Under the pieces are notes generated by a model. It was given only the letters and a program-made list of their open reading frames with translations, made no database searches and was not told the origin of the DNA. From positions 15,340,760 to 15,404,759 of the forward strand of contig CM060848.1 of NCBI GenBank assembly GCA_030737835.1: 64,000 bases of DNA, in the 5' to 3' direction. Shown piece after piece: positions 35,330-48,589 of the stretch. A program made the translations under genes and the position numbers. This stretch comes from Acorus gramineus (Eukaryota; Streptophyta; Magnoliopsida; Acorales; Acoraceae). Position 1 is the first letter of the stretch; each line of letters opens with the position of its first letter.

Positions 35330-36415
35330 AAAATAAATAAATAAATACAACCAATACGACCAATACCTTACCATATCTCAAGGAGATCTTGTCCATCTTT
35401 TTATTTTTATTTTTCAAAGTTCAAACTTTTGAAGACGCGTTGTGGACGTATATATCGGACCAGTATTTGCCATGACTAATGACTTCACTCATTTTTATTT
35501 TTATTTTTATTTTTATTTTTATTTATAACGCGGGAAAATGTGTGAGCTGGTGATTGAGTGTAGGACGTTTTCGTATACAGCTTTCATGCACTAACTAGTA
35601 AATCCCAACCGTCCATTTCAATGCGTGGCGAAAGCGATGTGATTCCCGCTGACAAATCAGTGTGATGAAGTTTCTAGAGGAAACCCTATCCGGAGACTTC
35701 AAAGTCTGGACTTTGGTTATCACCTCCCCTGCATTTTGAATAAGGTACTCATTCACGTGTTAGTCACTCCTGCAGTCTTTTTTTTTTTTTTTTATAGTAA
35801 CTGGTTTAATTATTAGAATGTAAAAATGTGTATATTATTCAATCATATATATATATTTTATTTTTTAAAAATATATTATCAATTATCATGTTTGTTGCAG
35901 TTTTGATTTATGAATTATATAATTTATAGTTGTGAAAAAACAACAAGGGGGGTGTTGTCACAATAATTTATAAGATAATGTTTTATTATAGAATTGTCAA
36001 AGATATTATTTTGTTAGCCCTAGTTAGGGTGATCACGTGTCATGGGTGTATATATACAAAGAGGTACTAGGTTAAGGATATTTGTGTTTTAAGACAATTT
36101 TTTTTTATATAAAATTATGTATTAACTACAATTTGATAAGCACCTTTAGCTTGATCCAACTTTCAGATTGTGACCTTTTATAGTTGTTTTAAACTTAAAT
36201 AATTTTTATTAAGTTTAAATAAATTAATATACCAAAACTTATAGAATCTATACATCTTATAAGTATAAAAACACACATATATATACATACAATTTTAAAC
36301 ACATTGGGATTATAAAATGAATCGCAAGAATGTCTTTCCTTGCTATCTTCTTTTGGAAAAGATCACCGTTACATGCTATGCAGTCACATGTATAGTCTCA
36401 TTTTGTTAAACATGC
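35330..36415. other. AT-rich intergenic stretch
   Basis: No gene. It contains an (ATTTTT)n microsatellite at about 35491-35525 and homopolymer runs. Confidence 0.45.
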
Positions 36416-36424
36416 TTTACAAAA

Positions 36425-36697
36425 GGGTTTTTTATTTTTAAGTCCCCACAAACCATCATATTTAGTGATTGATCCCTTTCTTCTTCGTATTTGGGTTTTA
36501 GTCCCCAGATTTAAAGGATAATTCATGGATAGGTCCCTCTCAGGGACTAAAAAGAAAATTAAATAATTTATGGATAGGTCTCTCAGGGACTAAAAAAGAA
36601 CTATCATTTAAATCTAGGAACTAAAACCCAAATACGAAGAAGTGAGGGATCGATCACTAAATATGATGGTTTGTGGGGACTTAAAAATAAAAAATCC
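36425..36697. mobile_element. Foldback (hairpin) element, copy B, MULE-like
   Basis: 273 bp. Nearly perfect inverted arms of about 100 bp start GGGTTTTTTATTTTTAAG, with TTTAGTGATTGATCCC and its complement inside. An exact 9-bp target duplication TTTACAAAA flanks it (36416-36424 and 36698-36706). The 9-bp site and long arms fit a Mutator-like foldback MITE. It is non-coding and the two arms would pair in a transcript. Confidence 0.9.
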
Positions 36698-36706
36698 TTT
36701 ACAAAA

Positions 36707-37189
36707 TTATATGTAACATTTTTTTTATAGACTGGACGCTAGACTTACACATGATTGTCTCTTACATATCTTTTGGATAAGCTGAACATGTTTGTGTTTC
36801 ATGTTATTGATTGGTTTGGCTTCTTGTATGTATATATATGTTTTGTCCTGTATATGCTTTATAAAGTCTCACTGGATTATAAAATAGGCTCAAATTGTCA
36901 AATAATGACATTATTTCAACATTGAAGAATAACATCGATCTAGACTTTAATTTCATTGAGGTTTCTCAAAAGTCCAATCTCTACTCCCCACTTGCAGGAC
37001 AATCCATGGATTATGGAAAGACAGTCTCTGTTAGATTATGGTTTCTAGGATAACTATCATATCCTTGTGTGTCCATATCATAAAATTGGTTCTGAGAACT
37101 TAATCATAATTCTTTTTATGATCAATTAAAGTCGATGTCTAACGGCACAGATAAAACGAATTTAACACACAAATACACCCGTGTGGGTA
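36707..37189. other. AT-rich intergenic stretch
   Basis: No gene or element recognised. Confidence 0.4.
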
Positions 37190-37515
37190 ACGACATAAAT
37201 TATTTTATAATAGATAATTATTTAAATATAAATAAAGAATAAATTATTTTTTTATTTTATTTTTTGTTATTATCATTAAAAAATATAATAATAAATTTTT
37301 TATTGTTTGATTAATCATAGATAAATTGTGGATGAAAAAGTGAATAAGTTTTGGATAATGAATTATAAAAGTTAAAAAAAGTATCTCACATGTGGCCCCT
37401 CTGATTTATGAAAGGTGATGACATGTGATTTGATATTTGCACACTTTTATACAAGTGAAATAGATTGTGTGGAATAATATGATTCCAAGAAAACCTAGAA
37501 TATCAATATCAGCTT
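37190..37515. repeat. Degraded Tourist-like MITE
   Basis: Interior resembles the family (AAATATAATAATAAA, GAAAGGTGATGACATGTGAT), but the termini are not recognisable. A (TA)n run follows at about 37542-37562. Confidence 0.45.
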
Positions 37516-37635
37516 ACTCTCACATAATATGACATAAGTATTATATATATATATATATATATATTCATTTTTACAAATATTTTTTTTTATATTGTAATCC
37601 AAGCATTACGAAACACCCCTCCTCCACTGACACTA

Positions 37636-37709
37636 TGGGAGAGGAGGGTTCTGAACCCCTGACACCGTGATTAGTAGCCACGTGCTCTAATCCTCTGAGC
37701 TACAGGCCC
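37636..37709 (-). pseudogene. Decayed plastid trnR-ACG
   Basis: 74 nt, the length of plastid tRNA-Arg. It keeps GGGCCTGTAGCTCAGAGG and the T-arm shape. The anticodon loop reads CTACTAA instead of the plastid CTACGAA, and the T-loop and acceptor arm are altered. A pseudogene within the plastid insertion, not a nuclear tRNA. Confidence 0.78.
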
Positions 37710-37850
37710 CACCCCGTCTCCACTGGATCTGTTCCCCGGAGTACTCTCAAAAAGGAACCTTTCTTCTCCTCAGCCATTTATTTCGGGTTAAGAATATGTT
37801 CTCTCTCTATAAGAACATCGCGTTCCGAGAGTGTAAAGAAAATGGTAGAA
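37636..37850 (-). other. Plastid DNA insertion (NUPT)
   Basis: The minus strand reads a decayed plastid trnR-ACG, preceded by the sequence I recall upstream of that gene, with TTGAGAGTACTCCGGGGAAC and CAGTGGAGACGGGG. The part beyond the tRNA 3' end does not continue as plastid DNA, so the insert ends near 37636. The other edge, near 37850, is approximate. Confidence 0.75.
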
Positions 37851-40800
37851 AAGAATCTCATTTTTATTTTCTGAATCATGTTTCTTACCAAAATAAGTTG
37901 ACATGACTCTATTCTCAATCTACTTGAATTTGAATTCCCATGATCCACATAATCTCAATCTCACTTGTCAACCAAACATGGTCTCAGGATATATAAAACA
38001 CTTTGTATATATCTTTACTATTACCCCACTCCACGTCACACTGAACAACATTAATTTAAAAGAAAGAAAAAAACCCATGAAAAATAATAATGCGCAATGG
38101 ATTGAACAAGCAGAAAAGCCAATGCGTTTGCACTTGATGTTCATGGCCACTAACAACTGACGAGCCACGTCCACGTGGGGATGTGACTTAGCACTAACAA
38201 TACCCAAAGAGATCATCTCATCAAATATTTAGATGATACTAAGTTAGTAACAGTTGGATTGTACCATACATGTGGCACGCCTTATGCATCGACAACAATC
38301 AGAAGATCTCACCAACGCGTGGAAACACTGCCTGAGGTCCACCATCCAATGAGTGGTCCTCATGGGGGGGTGTTTTAGTTGGTGCCTGAGGTAGGGACCT
38401 TTATTTATTTATTTATTTATTTATTCATTCTTTTTGAACTAAAGATAACATAAGCAAATGTTGCATTGTATGGACAAAGTGCAAAGATGAACACCTTTGC
38501 AAATGATGGTCTGTGTGGAAGAAATGTGTCATAAACTGAGGAAAGGGCAAAAGAAGAAAAAAAAAAGGTGGTTTAGTGTGGAGGGGAATGAGAGGGCATG
38601 CAGGTGGTGGGAGCCCTGAGATCTCAGATTTGGTTACATCCGCGTGCAACTTCTTCTAACAAGGGGGCAGTTGCACGCAGACAGGTACCTGAAATACCAG
38701 TAGTGGAACGACGATCTGTTATCTCTAACTTCATTTAGTGGAGGAGCGGGGCTCCTCTTCTGTATCCCCCACCTGTCAGAGATAAATACGTTTTCTCGAA
38801 GACGCGATACCTCTCCGGTGATCATTGAAAAAGGTAAGGCTTTAACATATAGCATTATGTGTGTGCTTTTTAATTTTCTATGTTAATTAAAGTTAATTGG
38901 ATGCACTTTATATTCCAGGAATCAATGTTGGATTTTCTTTTAGGTGATTAGTCTGATTCACTAGAGCATTATGTTATTAAAATGGTGGACAATATGTGAA
39001 AAGAGTGACTATGACTTTCTATGAGTTACTAGGATTCTCATAAAAATATAAAGTTTCAACAGTTAGATGAACTAAAGTGAAATCCTTGTCATGTTGGAGA
39101 TTGCTACGTGGATAGAGAATGTAAGTTAGGCGACATTGGATTATACTAAACATTGTTTCAACTTTGATCAGTGGATGACTGTCTCCTTTGAGCACTGTGT
39201 AATCATGTGTGTACAAACATTAGTGTTCAGACCGGGGCTTAAAACAATCTCCACCTCTGGTTGAGTAATTCCTTGTATATGAAGATGAAGACTATATGTT
39301 TCTTGGATATAATATTTTAATTAAACAATTGCTGATCAATTAAAGATTTACAAGAACAACAAATCTTCTAATATTTTATATATATATAACAAAGACATTT
39401 CAAATGTTTTCAACTTGCATCTCTCACTTTACGAAGTTTGTTTCTCCAATTCTCAGTATAATATAAAAACAAATTAATATTCTCTGTGCACTCTATAATG
39501 AATTTAAAAAGATATTAAAAAAAAAGAGATTTTAAAAAATATAACAATATTACATAACATTACAAAACCACGATTACCATTTACATAACATAAATATAAT
39601 ATCATCTATGGAATTTAAAAATTAAGGTCGGGAAAGAGAATGTCGCAGGGGTCATCGGGGAGAGAGGACGTCACAGGTGGGGTTGGGGGCATTGGCGAAG
39701 GAAGAAAGGGTGTTTTTGGGGGAAGAAAGGATGTTTTGAGGGGAAAGATGGTGTTTTTAGGGGAAAAATAAGGTAGGGTGATTTATATAGTTAAAGGCCG
39801 AAAAAAAAATCAAATTTCAAAGGCAAAAAAAATAATATAAAAAGTCCATTTGGTTTAGGGGCATTTGAGCAATTCACTCTTTTTATTTTTATAGCCAATG
39901 ATTTTTTTTCTCAATCTAACAAGGTATCAAGGAGTCTCCACCTCAAAAATCTTAAATCAATAAAATTATTTTTGCTCGTCTTCACTCTGTTGTAGGATGC
40001 AAGTCCTCAAACAGAGCTGAGATATACTTTTCAAAGTCATTGTGGTTTATTTTCTTTATGGTCTCTTTGGATCCTCTGCATGCTTAGGATAATAAGACGT
40101 TATTGTTATTAATTTATTCATTTATCGAAATAATATTTCTTGTCACATGACACTCTTGGATTTAGCTTTTCTAGAACTTAATGACAATACGAGTGTATCA
40201 AAGAAATGTTATACGAGTGTACTTTATTTTTTTATTTAGGGTTTAATTTCTAGTTTATTCTTTTCTTTATTAAAGAATTTCTAGTTTGACATTTTTTTTT
40301 AAAATTAAGTTTCACTTTTATTTATAAAAATAAAATATTTTGACTTCTCTCATAATGAACAATGAATCTTTTATTAATCTAATATGATTATCCTTGTTTT
40401 TGTTTTTAATTTTTTTATTTCTTAATTTTGTATGGGCAAAACAGTTTTCTATATTTTATTAGAAGATATATAATTCACTGATGGGAATTTTTCCTTTAAA
40501 AAATCTTGATTTGGTATCCTGCGTAGTGCTCGATAAGTACAGTGTGGTTGGAACTTATTTTGCGGCAGTTGACAAGGCTTTCAATAGAGTCTCTTGACAT
40601 AAATAGTTTATTTTGGTGTCACAAAAAAATTCACTAATTAATTATGTTCTTCAGTACTCTTTTTTAAATTTTTTATTCAATTATTTATTTGAAAAATTGT
40701 TGGCACGGATTTTTACCTCTGTGCCCATTTTATTTCAGTATAAAGAAAAATATGAATTCTAACTTTATTAGATCTAAATATTTTTAAATGGTTGACCCAG

Positions 40801-41025
40801 CCCAAAAGCTTATCGGCATGGAAAACCAATAAAGTTATTTGACAATATTACAAATTTCCTTGGTTACGGAACGACTTAGATTTCTTTTGATTTGAACATC
40901 AAGGTGCTGAAAAATCATAGGAAAATGATATGTTTAATCTTGTGATTTCTTTTGATTTGAACATCGAGGTGCGGAAAAATCATTGGAAAATGATATGTTT
41001 AATCTTGTGTGGAGCATGTTCTCAG
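37851..41025. other. Intergenic stretch
   Basis: No gene is supported. It holds an (ATTT)n microsatellite at about 38402-38425, a more GC-rich island at 38630-38840 with short hairpins, and a G-rich repetitive piece at 39630-39780. Confidence 0.45.
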
Positions 41026-41285
41026 GCTGTGTTTGGCAACCAAATCTCAAAGCAGCTTTTAGTTTTATAAAAAAAGTTAACTTAAATACATTATCATTTA
41101 AAAGTTAAAAGTTATTATCAAACATGTCAATTTAAATACATCATCATTATTAGATTTTTTCTATAAACTGTGACTCGAAATATGTGTTTCAGAAAGCAGT
41201 CATCATTATTACACCCTCAAAATGTGTGCATAAAGTTATAAAAGCTAAAAGTTATTTTTCAGACTGTGTTTTTAAACGCTACCTA
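41026..41285. mobile_element. MITE of the GTTTGGCAA family, copy 1
   Basis: Begins CTGTGTTTGGCAACCAAA and shares ACATCATCATTATTA and CAGTCATCATTATTACACCC with copies at 55668-55898 and 61246-61525. It is non-coding; hAT-derived is a guess from the termini. Confidence 0.6.
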
Positions 41286-44200
41286 AGTATATAAACAACT
41301 AGAGAATCGTTTTTCAACTATAGACAGGACTACAAAATGAAATACATGTAACAATGCTCAAAATCATATGTAATTTTTCATTTCTTGTTCATCATCACTT
41401 AACTCACAATTAAAATCAACAAAACCATTTATTTATTTTTATTAAAAACATTTACATACATGTGAATATGAGTGATTAATCTCATAAAAGTTTTGGGATA
41501 GATATACAAGTCCATGAAAAGTTAAAAAACTCAATTATCATCGATGATAATTAGGAGAATATTCCAAAACAAAAATTTTGGTTAGGAAACAAAACTTTTT
41601 AAGTTGCTTCAACAAAAGAAGAAGCATGTTCGATTTTGTTAAGTGTTGTTATATTCAGACATTTTTGTAGTCACTCATGCTAATATCACTTAACTCAATA
41701 TATAAAATCATTTAAGACTGTATTTATTCTACTATATATGTTGATTAGTATGTACTCTATTTAAAGATGTAAAAATATATGTGGATAAATCATTCGACTA
41801 TGTGAGTGTAGGGTTTGGACTTGTAACACAAACAAATTCTACGAAGAGAGGCTTTTATTTTTAGATTTCTAATTCCTTACCTTAATTCTGAATATGATTG
41901 ACAATGAAATTTACAACTATAAAATTAATTAATGTTCGAGTCCTAATATTATCTACAAAAAAAATTCAGTATATATGTACTTCGTAATTTAAAAAAAAAA
42001 TATGTATATCATTATATAAGTATATACATAAAAAAATTGATATTGTGTGCATTCTACAAAAGTGATCACTTGTAGAACATTCTTGTAGAGCTTATGTAGA
42101 TGTAACACACCACCAAATTCCATCTATCTCTTAGTATTGAGTACAAAAAAATAAGGGTACAGGAAATGTAGTTTTCCATCAACTGGAATCAATGTTGGAG
42201 TTGTTCGCGATTGAAAGCTCACAAATTTGATAAAATAAAACTGAAGTTTGAATTTTCTTGGCTTTCTTGTTGAAGGGGAAATAAAAAGTTTTTGTCTATT
42301 TAACTAGTATCATTGGGATCGCCTATATCCTGAACAATATAATTATCATTACGACTCACCAACCCTTTATTCAACATTCAACAAAAAAAAAAAAAATTAT
42401 TCAACAAATTATTCAACTATTATTTTCCATAAATAAATATGTCAAAAGTTATATAAATAATTCAATAGGAAAATGTTCCACGCAGTCACTTTTCCGGTCT
42501 CAATTCTAATATGTATTTGTTTGATTTTTTAAAAAATAATATACCATAGTTTGTGAGGTATATGCTTTTTCAAAAATGAAACACATATTGTGATATATTA
42601 CATGGATAAATATGTAAAATTTTTCTAACAACATGTATATATATATGCCTCGTTGATATGAATGTATAACACTAATAAAATGCGTGAGACTACAATTACG
42701 GTTGAAAAAAAAAAACTCTTGTGAGCTCTTATTTGATAATAACATCAATTTCAAATAAATTATGGAAACTCAATGTGTTTGTTTTAATTCTTTTGAAAGT
42801 ATATATATTTTAATGAATTTCATGTAGCTTCATTTAACAAAGCAATTACATTGTTAACGAAATGAGATCGCTTGTCGGCCGTTTGTGTATAATTAAAGAC
42901 TACGTGTAACAACGTGACCATTTCCATATATATAATCATCATTCATTGGTTCTCAAAATTGAGTTGGAAAAATAACTCTCTTGGTCCACCATACCTTAGC
43001 CTTTCAAAATTTCAGAAAAAATAATTATAATTAAAGAGGAAAAAAAGAAGTAGATGCCAATAAAAAGCGCGTTGAAGATGACATGCTCCACTACTTCAAT
43101 GGATTGATTGATTACATTAAGTTGAGACAAGGAGGAGAGTGACAGACAGATCAATTGGAGTATATTCAAGCAAAGCCAAATTAAAGGGTAAGGTTTCTTC
43201 TAAAAGGGCAATACACACTATCCATATGAAGACACAAAACAGCCCCACCATTAGAAGGAATATAAGAAAAGTATATACCATAGGTGGCATTATATCTTCC
43301 TCTCTTTTTAATTTTAACCTCCATGGCCAAAAGCTCCATCATAGCTCACCAGTCCCCTTTCTTTTTTATTCATGGTCATGTCCCCCCATATCAAGCCACA
43401 CCCTATCCTCTGCAAAGGCCCCACTTTCACCTTTCAACACTGTTAGTTCTTCCTCCTCCACTGAAAGGATTACATTTGTTACTTGGAAGGAAAAGATCCC
43501 ATTGTTGATGACGCAGCAAGATTAGATCTTAACACATGCAGAATGATAACGAAAATAAAATTTACACAAAAAAACACGTAGATTTACATGACTCCATACA
43601 TAAGATTTGCTTATGTTCATGGAAAAGAGGAGATATCAATTCAGCATATGAAATAACTATGAAATAACTGAATATAAAAGTCTATCAGTTTGTCTCTCTG
43701 AAAACCAATAACGGTTTAATTTACAATGACAAAAATTATAATATTAATGATAGATTTCGTGTAGTTCTCACATGTTTTATTTTTTAAGAATTTATATTTC
43801 ATGTAATAAAACATGTATTATCATAAAAAAATGAAATTGTATATATTATTTTATGAAAAAATAAAATCATGTGTTTAATTTAACAAAATATAATTCCTCC
43901 AGATACAAGATAAATTAGGGGGCCAGAGTCAAATACCAGCGAATGAGAAACAAATTCACGGTACTAACCAATGCAGCTAACCCTTTTTAATTTAACTTTG
44001 GAAACATATATCTTGTTATATAAAATGGGACTACTATACACAAAACTATGTGTAATGGAATCGATAAAAAAAAAAAAAAGTTCATTCTTCTATAATATCA
44101 TACCATTATATATTTACATTGTATTTGTGGGTGTCCCATGATGAACTAGAGGATTAATTAATCGTACCAACCAAGCTAGAATACATAAAAAAAGTTGCCC

Positions 44201-45575
44201 ACTTGAAATTTTGAACTTTTAATAAAATGGTCCCAAAGTCACTATTTAGACAAAATGTTTTATTATAATGTTTGTAATAAATATTTTCCCCATCTCTCTA
44301 GTGCTCATATGTTTATGTCTTTTTGGTGGGGGAGTAACCCACGAAGTACTTTTGCCGACCACACTACATGAATTCAGTGTCTGACAACATGGTATGAGTA
44401 TACAGCATGACCAAAATTACAAATTTATGTAACAAATGTGTGACATTATTGATTTATTGTGCATGCTTTATATACAAAGATCGCCCGTATGGGGCAACCC
44501 CACGTGTTCAGAAACACTTGTCTCACCATTGTCAAAAGGTTTATCATTTGCTCTCGAATTCATTCCAACCCAACCTTAGCAAATGATATTATTATTATTA
44601 TTATTTTCTCTCTCAATATATTGTTATTTTACTTTTGTTGGAAAATCATGGCTGATGCAAATTCTTTATTGGTATATGAAAATTTTAATCTTCTCTTTTT
44701 CTTGTTAATTTTTATATGCTAACATAATTAGGACTCAAATACTGATGTTAATGCAAATCTTTATTTTGCAAAAGTAATGAATCTTGGTGTTTTTCTTACT
44801 ATCACAAACATTGCATCATTAATGAGAATGTTTATACGCAAAATTGAAAAGAAAATGAAAAAAATTGAAAGAATTTGAGTCATATGAAAAGTTGAGAAAA
44901 GCAAGACATTTTATGTTAACCAACTTTTATGGCTTCTGTGCATACTATGAAAAGTTATGAAATTATTTTCATCATTTTCTCTCAAATTTTTAATTATTTT
45001 ATTCATTTTTTTTTAAATATGGTTTTAGTTTAATCTTATTTAATTTGGAGAATGCACTTTAACTTTTTTTATTTATTTTTCGTAATGTGTCAAAAGAACT
45101 ATAATATCCTTCGACAATAAAATATCACATTGAATAAAATATATATATACAGTATAATAATAATAAAAATTCATAGTTTTTTATAAATAAACTTTAGTTA
45201 AATATGAATTCTTAATCAATGTCAACTGCATGACTCATAAAAAAAAAATGTCAATGGTACGGGAATTACTCTAAATAAAAAGCAGTTCCACACTGATCTT
45301 TCGGTTGGAGGTCACGAGAGATCCGGGATTTTATTTGAATAAAAATTCATTCATTTTTATGTTTCCTTTAATATTTCAATTGTGTGTATTGTACATAGTA
45401 CATACACGTGGTACATGTTAATTATTATTGCATTGACACTTATAAAAAATTATAACATATTTTTGTGGGACTAAAAGTAAGTTTGAAAATGATCCTGGGA
45501 GCATTTGGTGCGGTAGCATAGAGACATACATTTTAATTTAAATTTCTTATATCATGTTATTTATAAATTTATGGG
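41286..45575. other. AT-rich intergenic stretch
   Basis: No gene is recognised. It contains an (ATT)n microsatellite at about 44587-44606 and a third copy of the dispersed AT-rich repeat near 44828-44990. The pyrimidine-rich part at 43300-43500 is not convincing as coding. Confidence 0.4.
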
Positions 45576-46087
45576 AAAAATTCAGATAACCCCCTGTAAA
45601 CTACTTGAAATCCATATAATCCCCTGACATTTTTAAAAGTTAAATTTTCAAATAACACCTATGTAAATTTAAATAACCACCTAAATTAAATTTTCATTGA
45701 CAGATTAGAATTATTCAAAGATATTATGTCTGGTTAACACTAATTGAAAACATAGTATATTAATAAAACCTCTTATAATTTGTTAAAAATGAAAAAAAAA
45801 CTCTATAAATGATGATTTTCCTCTCAAAATAGATTAAAAAATCCTTTAAGGGATAAAATCATCTTTTACATAGAATTTTTCATATTTTTGATATACTATA
45901 TTTTCAAATCTAATCTGTCATAATATTAACAGAATAATCATAATCTGTCAACAAAAATTTAACTCAGTGAGTTATTTGAATTTACATATGTGTTTTCAAA
46001 AGGATTATATGAATTTAAAGAAAAGTGAGGTGGTTGGTTATATAGATTTTGAACAGTTTACAAGGAGGTTACATGAATGAATTTTTT
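45576..46087. mobile_element. Long inverted-repeat element, 0.5 kb
   Basis: The left arm has CAGATAACCCCCTGTAAAC and TGACAGATTAGAATTATTC. The right arm carries their imperfect complements (GTTTACAAGGAGGTTA and GAATAATCATAATCTGTCA). Arms are well over 100 bp and non-coding. The target site is unclear; a Mutator-like foldback is plausible. Confidence 0.65.
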
Positions 46088-46789
46088 GCTGTTTTATTTT
46101 TTATGGAATCCACACGTATTCTTATCAAAAGTGTCGTAAACAAATTCCGTGACTTTGACTGGAAGTATCTCCCGAGGAGACGAGGAGTTAGGAACTCAAT
46201 ATCAAGTACGCATTAAGGCTTTTTTTAATTTACTAAAAATAGAATAATTTTGTTATAAAAAAAACCCACCTTGGATTATGCTTGATTTGTGAGAGCATCT
46301 ATGTGCTGTCTTAGATAACTATGTTCATTCATTATGAAGAAAAAAGAGGGTGGTGATGTTTCAATGTTTTGTGTACGGTTTATCTGTCCTTTTTTTTTAT
46401 TTGTCTATTCATGGTAACTCTTTAATTTTTCTTCTGCCCATTATATCTTAAGATGTTGAGTGAAAATATGGGAAGAAAAGGATGTGGTTCACTTCAACTA
46501 CCTGCAAGTTATGCCAAACCTTTTTTTTTTTTTAAAGGCAAAACAGGACTACTCAGTCCTTAATCATACATTGACAATCCACTACTTATACTTTGATGAA
46601 AAACATGAGTGCATAATAGACGATAGGTCAAGCCCATTATAATCAGTCCACATACTATCAAAAAAAATTTTGCACCTGCATTTAGGTGCATGTGACCCAC
46701 ACCATTCATCCGGAGACCAAGAGAATCTAGGTGATGTTGAACTTGATCTATAATCTAGATAAAAACCTCAACCAGATTATGAACAACTT
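46088..46789. other. Intergenic stretch
   Basis: No gene or complete element is seen. Confidence 0.4.
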
Positions 46790-46806
46790 AACTAAGCCCC
46801 CGTTTG

Positions 46807-47160
46807 GCGAACATGGAACGCAGTCGTCTTCATGGGAGCAAGGGCGTATCAAGAGAATATGTGGGACATGTTTAGAGAGTACACGAGAGACTGGGGGTGA
46901 TACATTGCAAGGGTAGAAGACGTCCGGTTCCGAGAGGGGAGATTGAGCATCGCGGGATGAGAGGCGAACATGATAGACTCCCACTGGTTAGATGTCTCTT
47001 CTAATCGGGAGCTAGGCGACTAGCCTAGGCTCGATGAGGTGTTGTAAATTTGTTTCCAGTTTTTAATTATCTATTCTCCCTCCCTTCGAAGTTTGTAATT
47101 CGAATTCAAAAATGAAATTGAGTAGCAAACATCTACCTATTTTCAAAAAAAAAGAAAAAA
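46807..47160 (+). mobile_element. 5'-truncated LINE inserted at a MITE end
   Basis: 354 bp ending in an A-rich tail. The last part (TTGTAATTCGAATTC, CTACCTATTTTC then A-run) resembles plant LINE 3' UTRs. A 17-bp target duplication, 15/17 identical, flanks it (46790-46806 and 47161-47177). The duplicated site is the left terminus of the MITE at 47167, so the LINE jumped into that MITE. Confidence 0.75.
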
Positions 47161-47166
47161 AACTAA

Positions 47167-47620
47167 GCCCTTGTTTGAAACGGGAATATGATATATCTTG
47201 GGTATACATTTATCCAAGCATAAGTGAGTATAAATAAGGATAAAGTGATTTTGTGTTTGGTTGTGTTTTGAATTATTCTCGTTGGTAAACGTAAAAATAA
47301 ATGTTTTGTTGTTTGGGTAAAATATGAATAAAGTATAGATAAAGATTTATAAAAGGTAAAAAAATAATGATAGGTGATTTGATAGGTGATTTATAAGAGG
47401 TGATGACAATTGATTTGACAGTGAGTCCATATATTCTTTGAGTGGAATAACCTAGGATAACTTTAATTCCAGGGGTTTGTTGAAATCCATATACCACTTT
47501 ATATCAATTTATTCTGACATACTTTATCAGAGGTTATCCAGAGTTTCCAAACGGACTTTATCCCTTATCCGAGGTTATCTGAGGTTATCCGGGAGGCTTA
47601 TTTCCAAAACAAACGGGGGC
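47167..47620. mobile_element. Tourist-like MITE hit by the LINE
   Basis: 454 bp, starting GCCCTTGTTTG and ending CAAACGGGGGC, with TAA on each side (47164-47166 and 47621-47623). The interior matches 19648-20035 closely. Confidence 0.82.
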
Positions 47621-47623
47621 TAA

Positions 47624-48011
47624 AAGTTATCATGTCAGTCTTAAATGTAAGAGGTCATATGTAAACTCCTAATATGATTTTCTTGTACATATTCGCACAC
47701 AAATTATTATCAATCAACATTTTAATACTACGTGCATGTTCCCCTTTTGTCAAGAAATATACTTCGTTAGATATAATATGTACACATATTATAATACATA
47801 CACATGGGCCCTTATCGTGGGAACAGACCCATGAAATAGCCCATGCTTCGTTTTGTTTACTGTTGTTGCCAACAATATTTGATGCATGAGGGTACCCATG
47901 GTGAGAAGGGTCCTCTACTAAGGTCGTCACAACCACTTAATTGGAGCTCCAATGAAGCTGAGTGTATTGTTTTTCAATAACAAAATATAACTTTTTTTTT
48001 TATACCAAGAC
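47624..48011. other. Intergenic stretch
   Basis: No gene is seen. Confidence 0.4.
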
Positions 48012-48589
48012 CCTCAAGCCATGTTCATTTGGTCAGAGAATTGATTGTGGAATAAATGGTGATAAGATGGAACAGTGATAAAATGAATACTCGATCACGA
48101 TACACAAGGAGCAACTTATTTCAAATCTAGAACTTGGACTAACACATTTTCAAAACACGCCACCAGAATTAGTTCAACATGACTGACATTTTCCACCTGC
48201 AGTATGCAGCTATCAAACCTGATGGGGGCTGTTGATGGATAGTAAGTCGGAATTTAAGTATATTATATATTTTCTTTCCATCTAGACCACAGTGTGTCAC
48301 TTTCTTTTGATGAACCTGTCATCTTTGAAAAAAATGAACTCCTATTAACAATATGCATGGAATCAATTGGAGATTGTGTATGAGTTGTTTTCAAAGATGA
48401 TACCAAACTACCTAGCAAACAAAAAAATGATGCCAAATTAAGGAATTTAAGATAGTTTTATATAAAAATGTGAATCGAATTTTGATTAAGTTGGTAAGCA
48501 TCTCACACCTCTATGAAAGAGGTCAAATAATTAAATCTTATGGAGCACCATTCTTCAAAAAAAAAAAATTATAGGCCCATAAAAATATA
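48012..48589. repeat. Diverged tandem duplication, unit A
   Basis: Aligns with 49219-49840 over about 0.6 kb, with substitutions and small indels. Shared blocks include TTAGTTCAACATGACTGACA and ATTTAAGATAGTTTTATATA. The end (about 48477-48567) resembles a tRNA-like SINE tail with an A-run. Its continuation after the MITE at 48590-49026 also matches unit B. Confidence 0.8.

Noticed and set aside
37636-37709. Functional nuclear tRNA
   Set aside because: The sequence is a mutated plastid trnR within plastid flanking DNA, with altered anticodon loop and T-arm.
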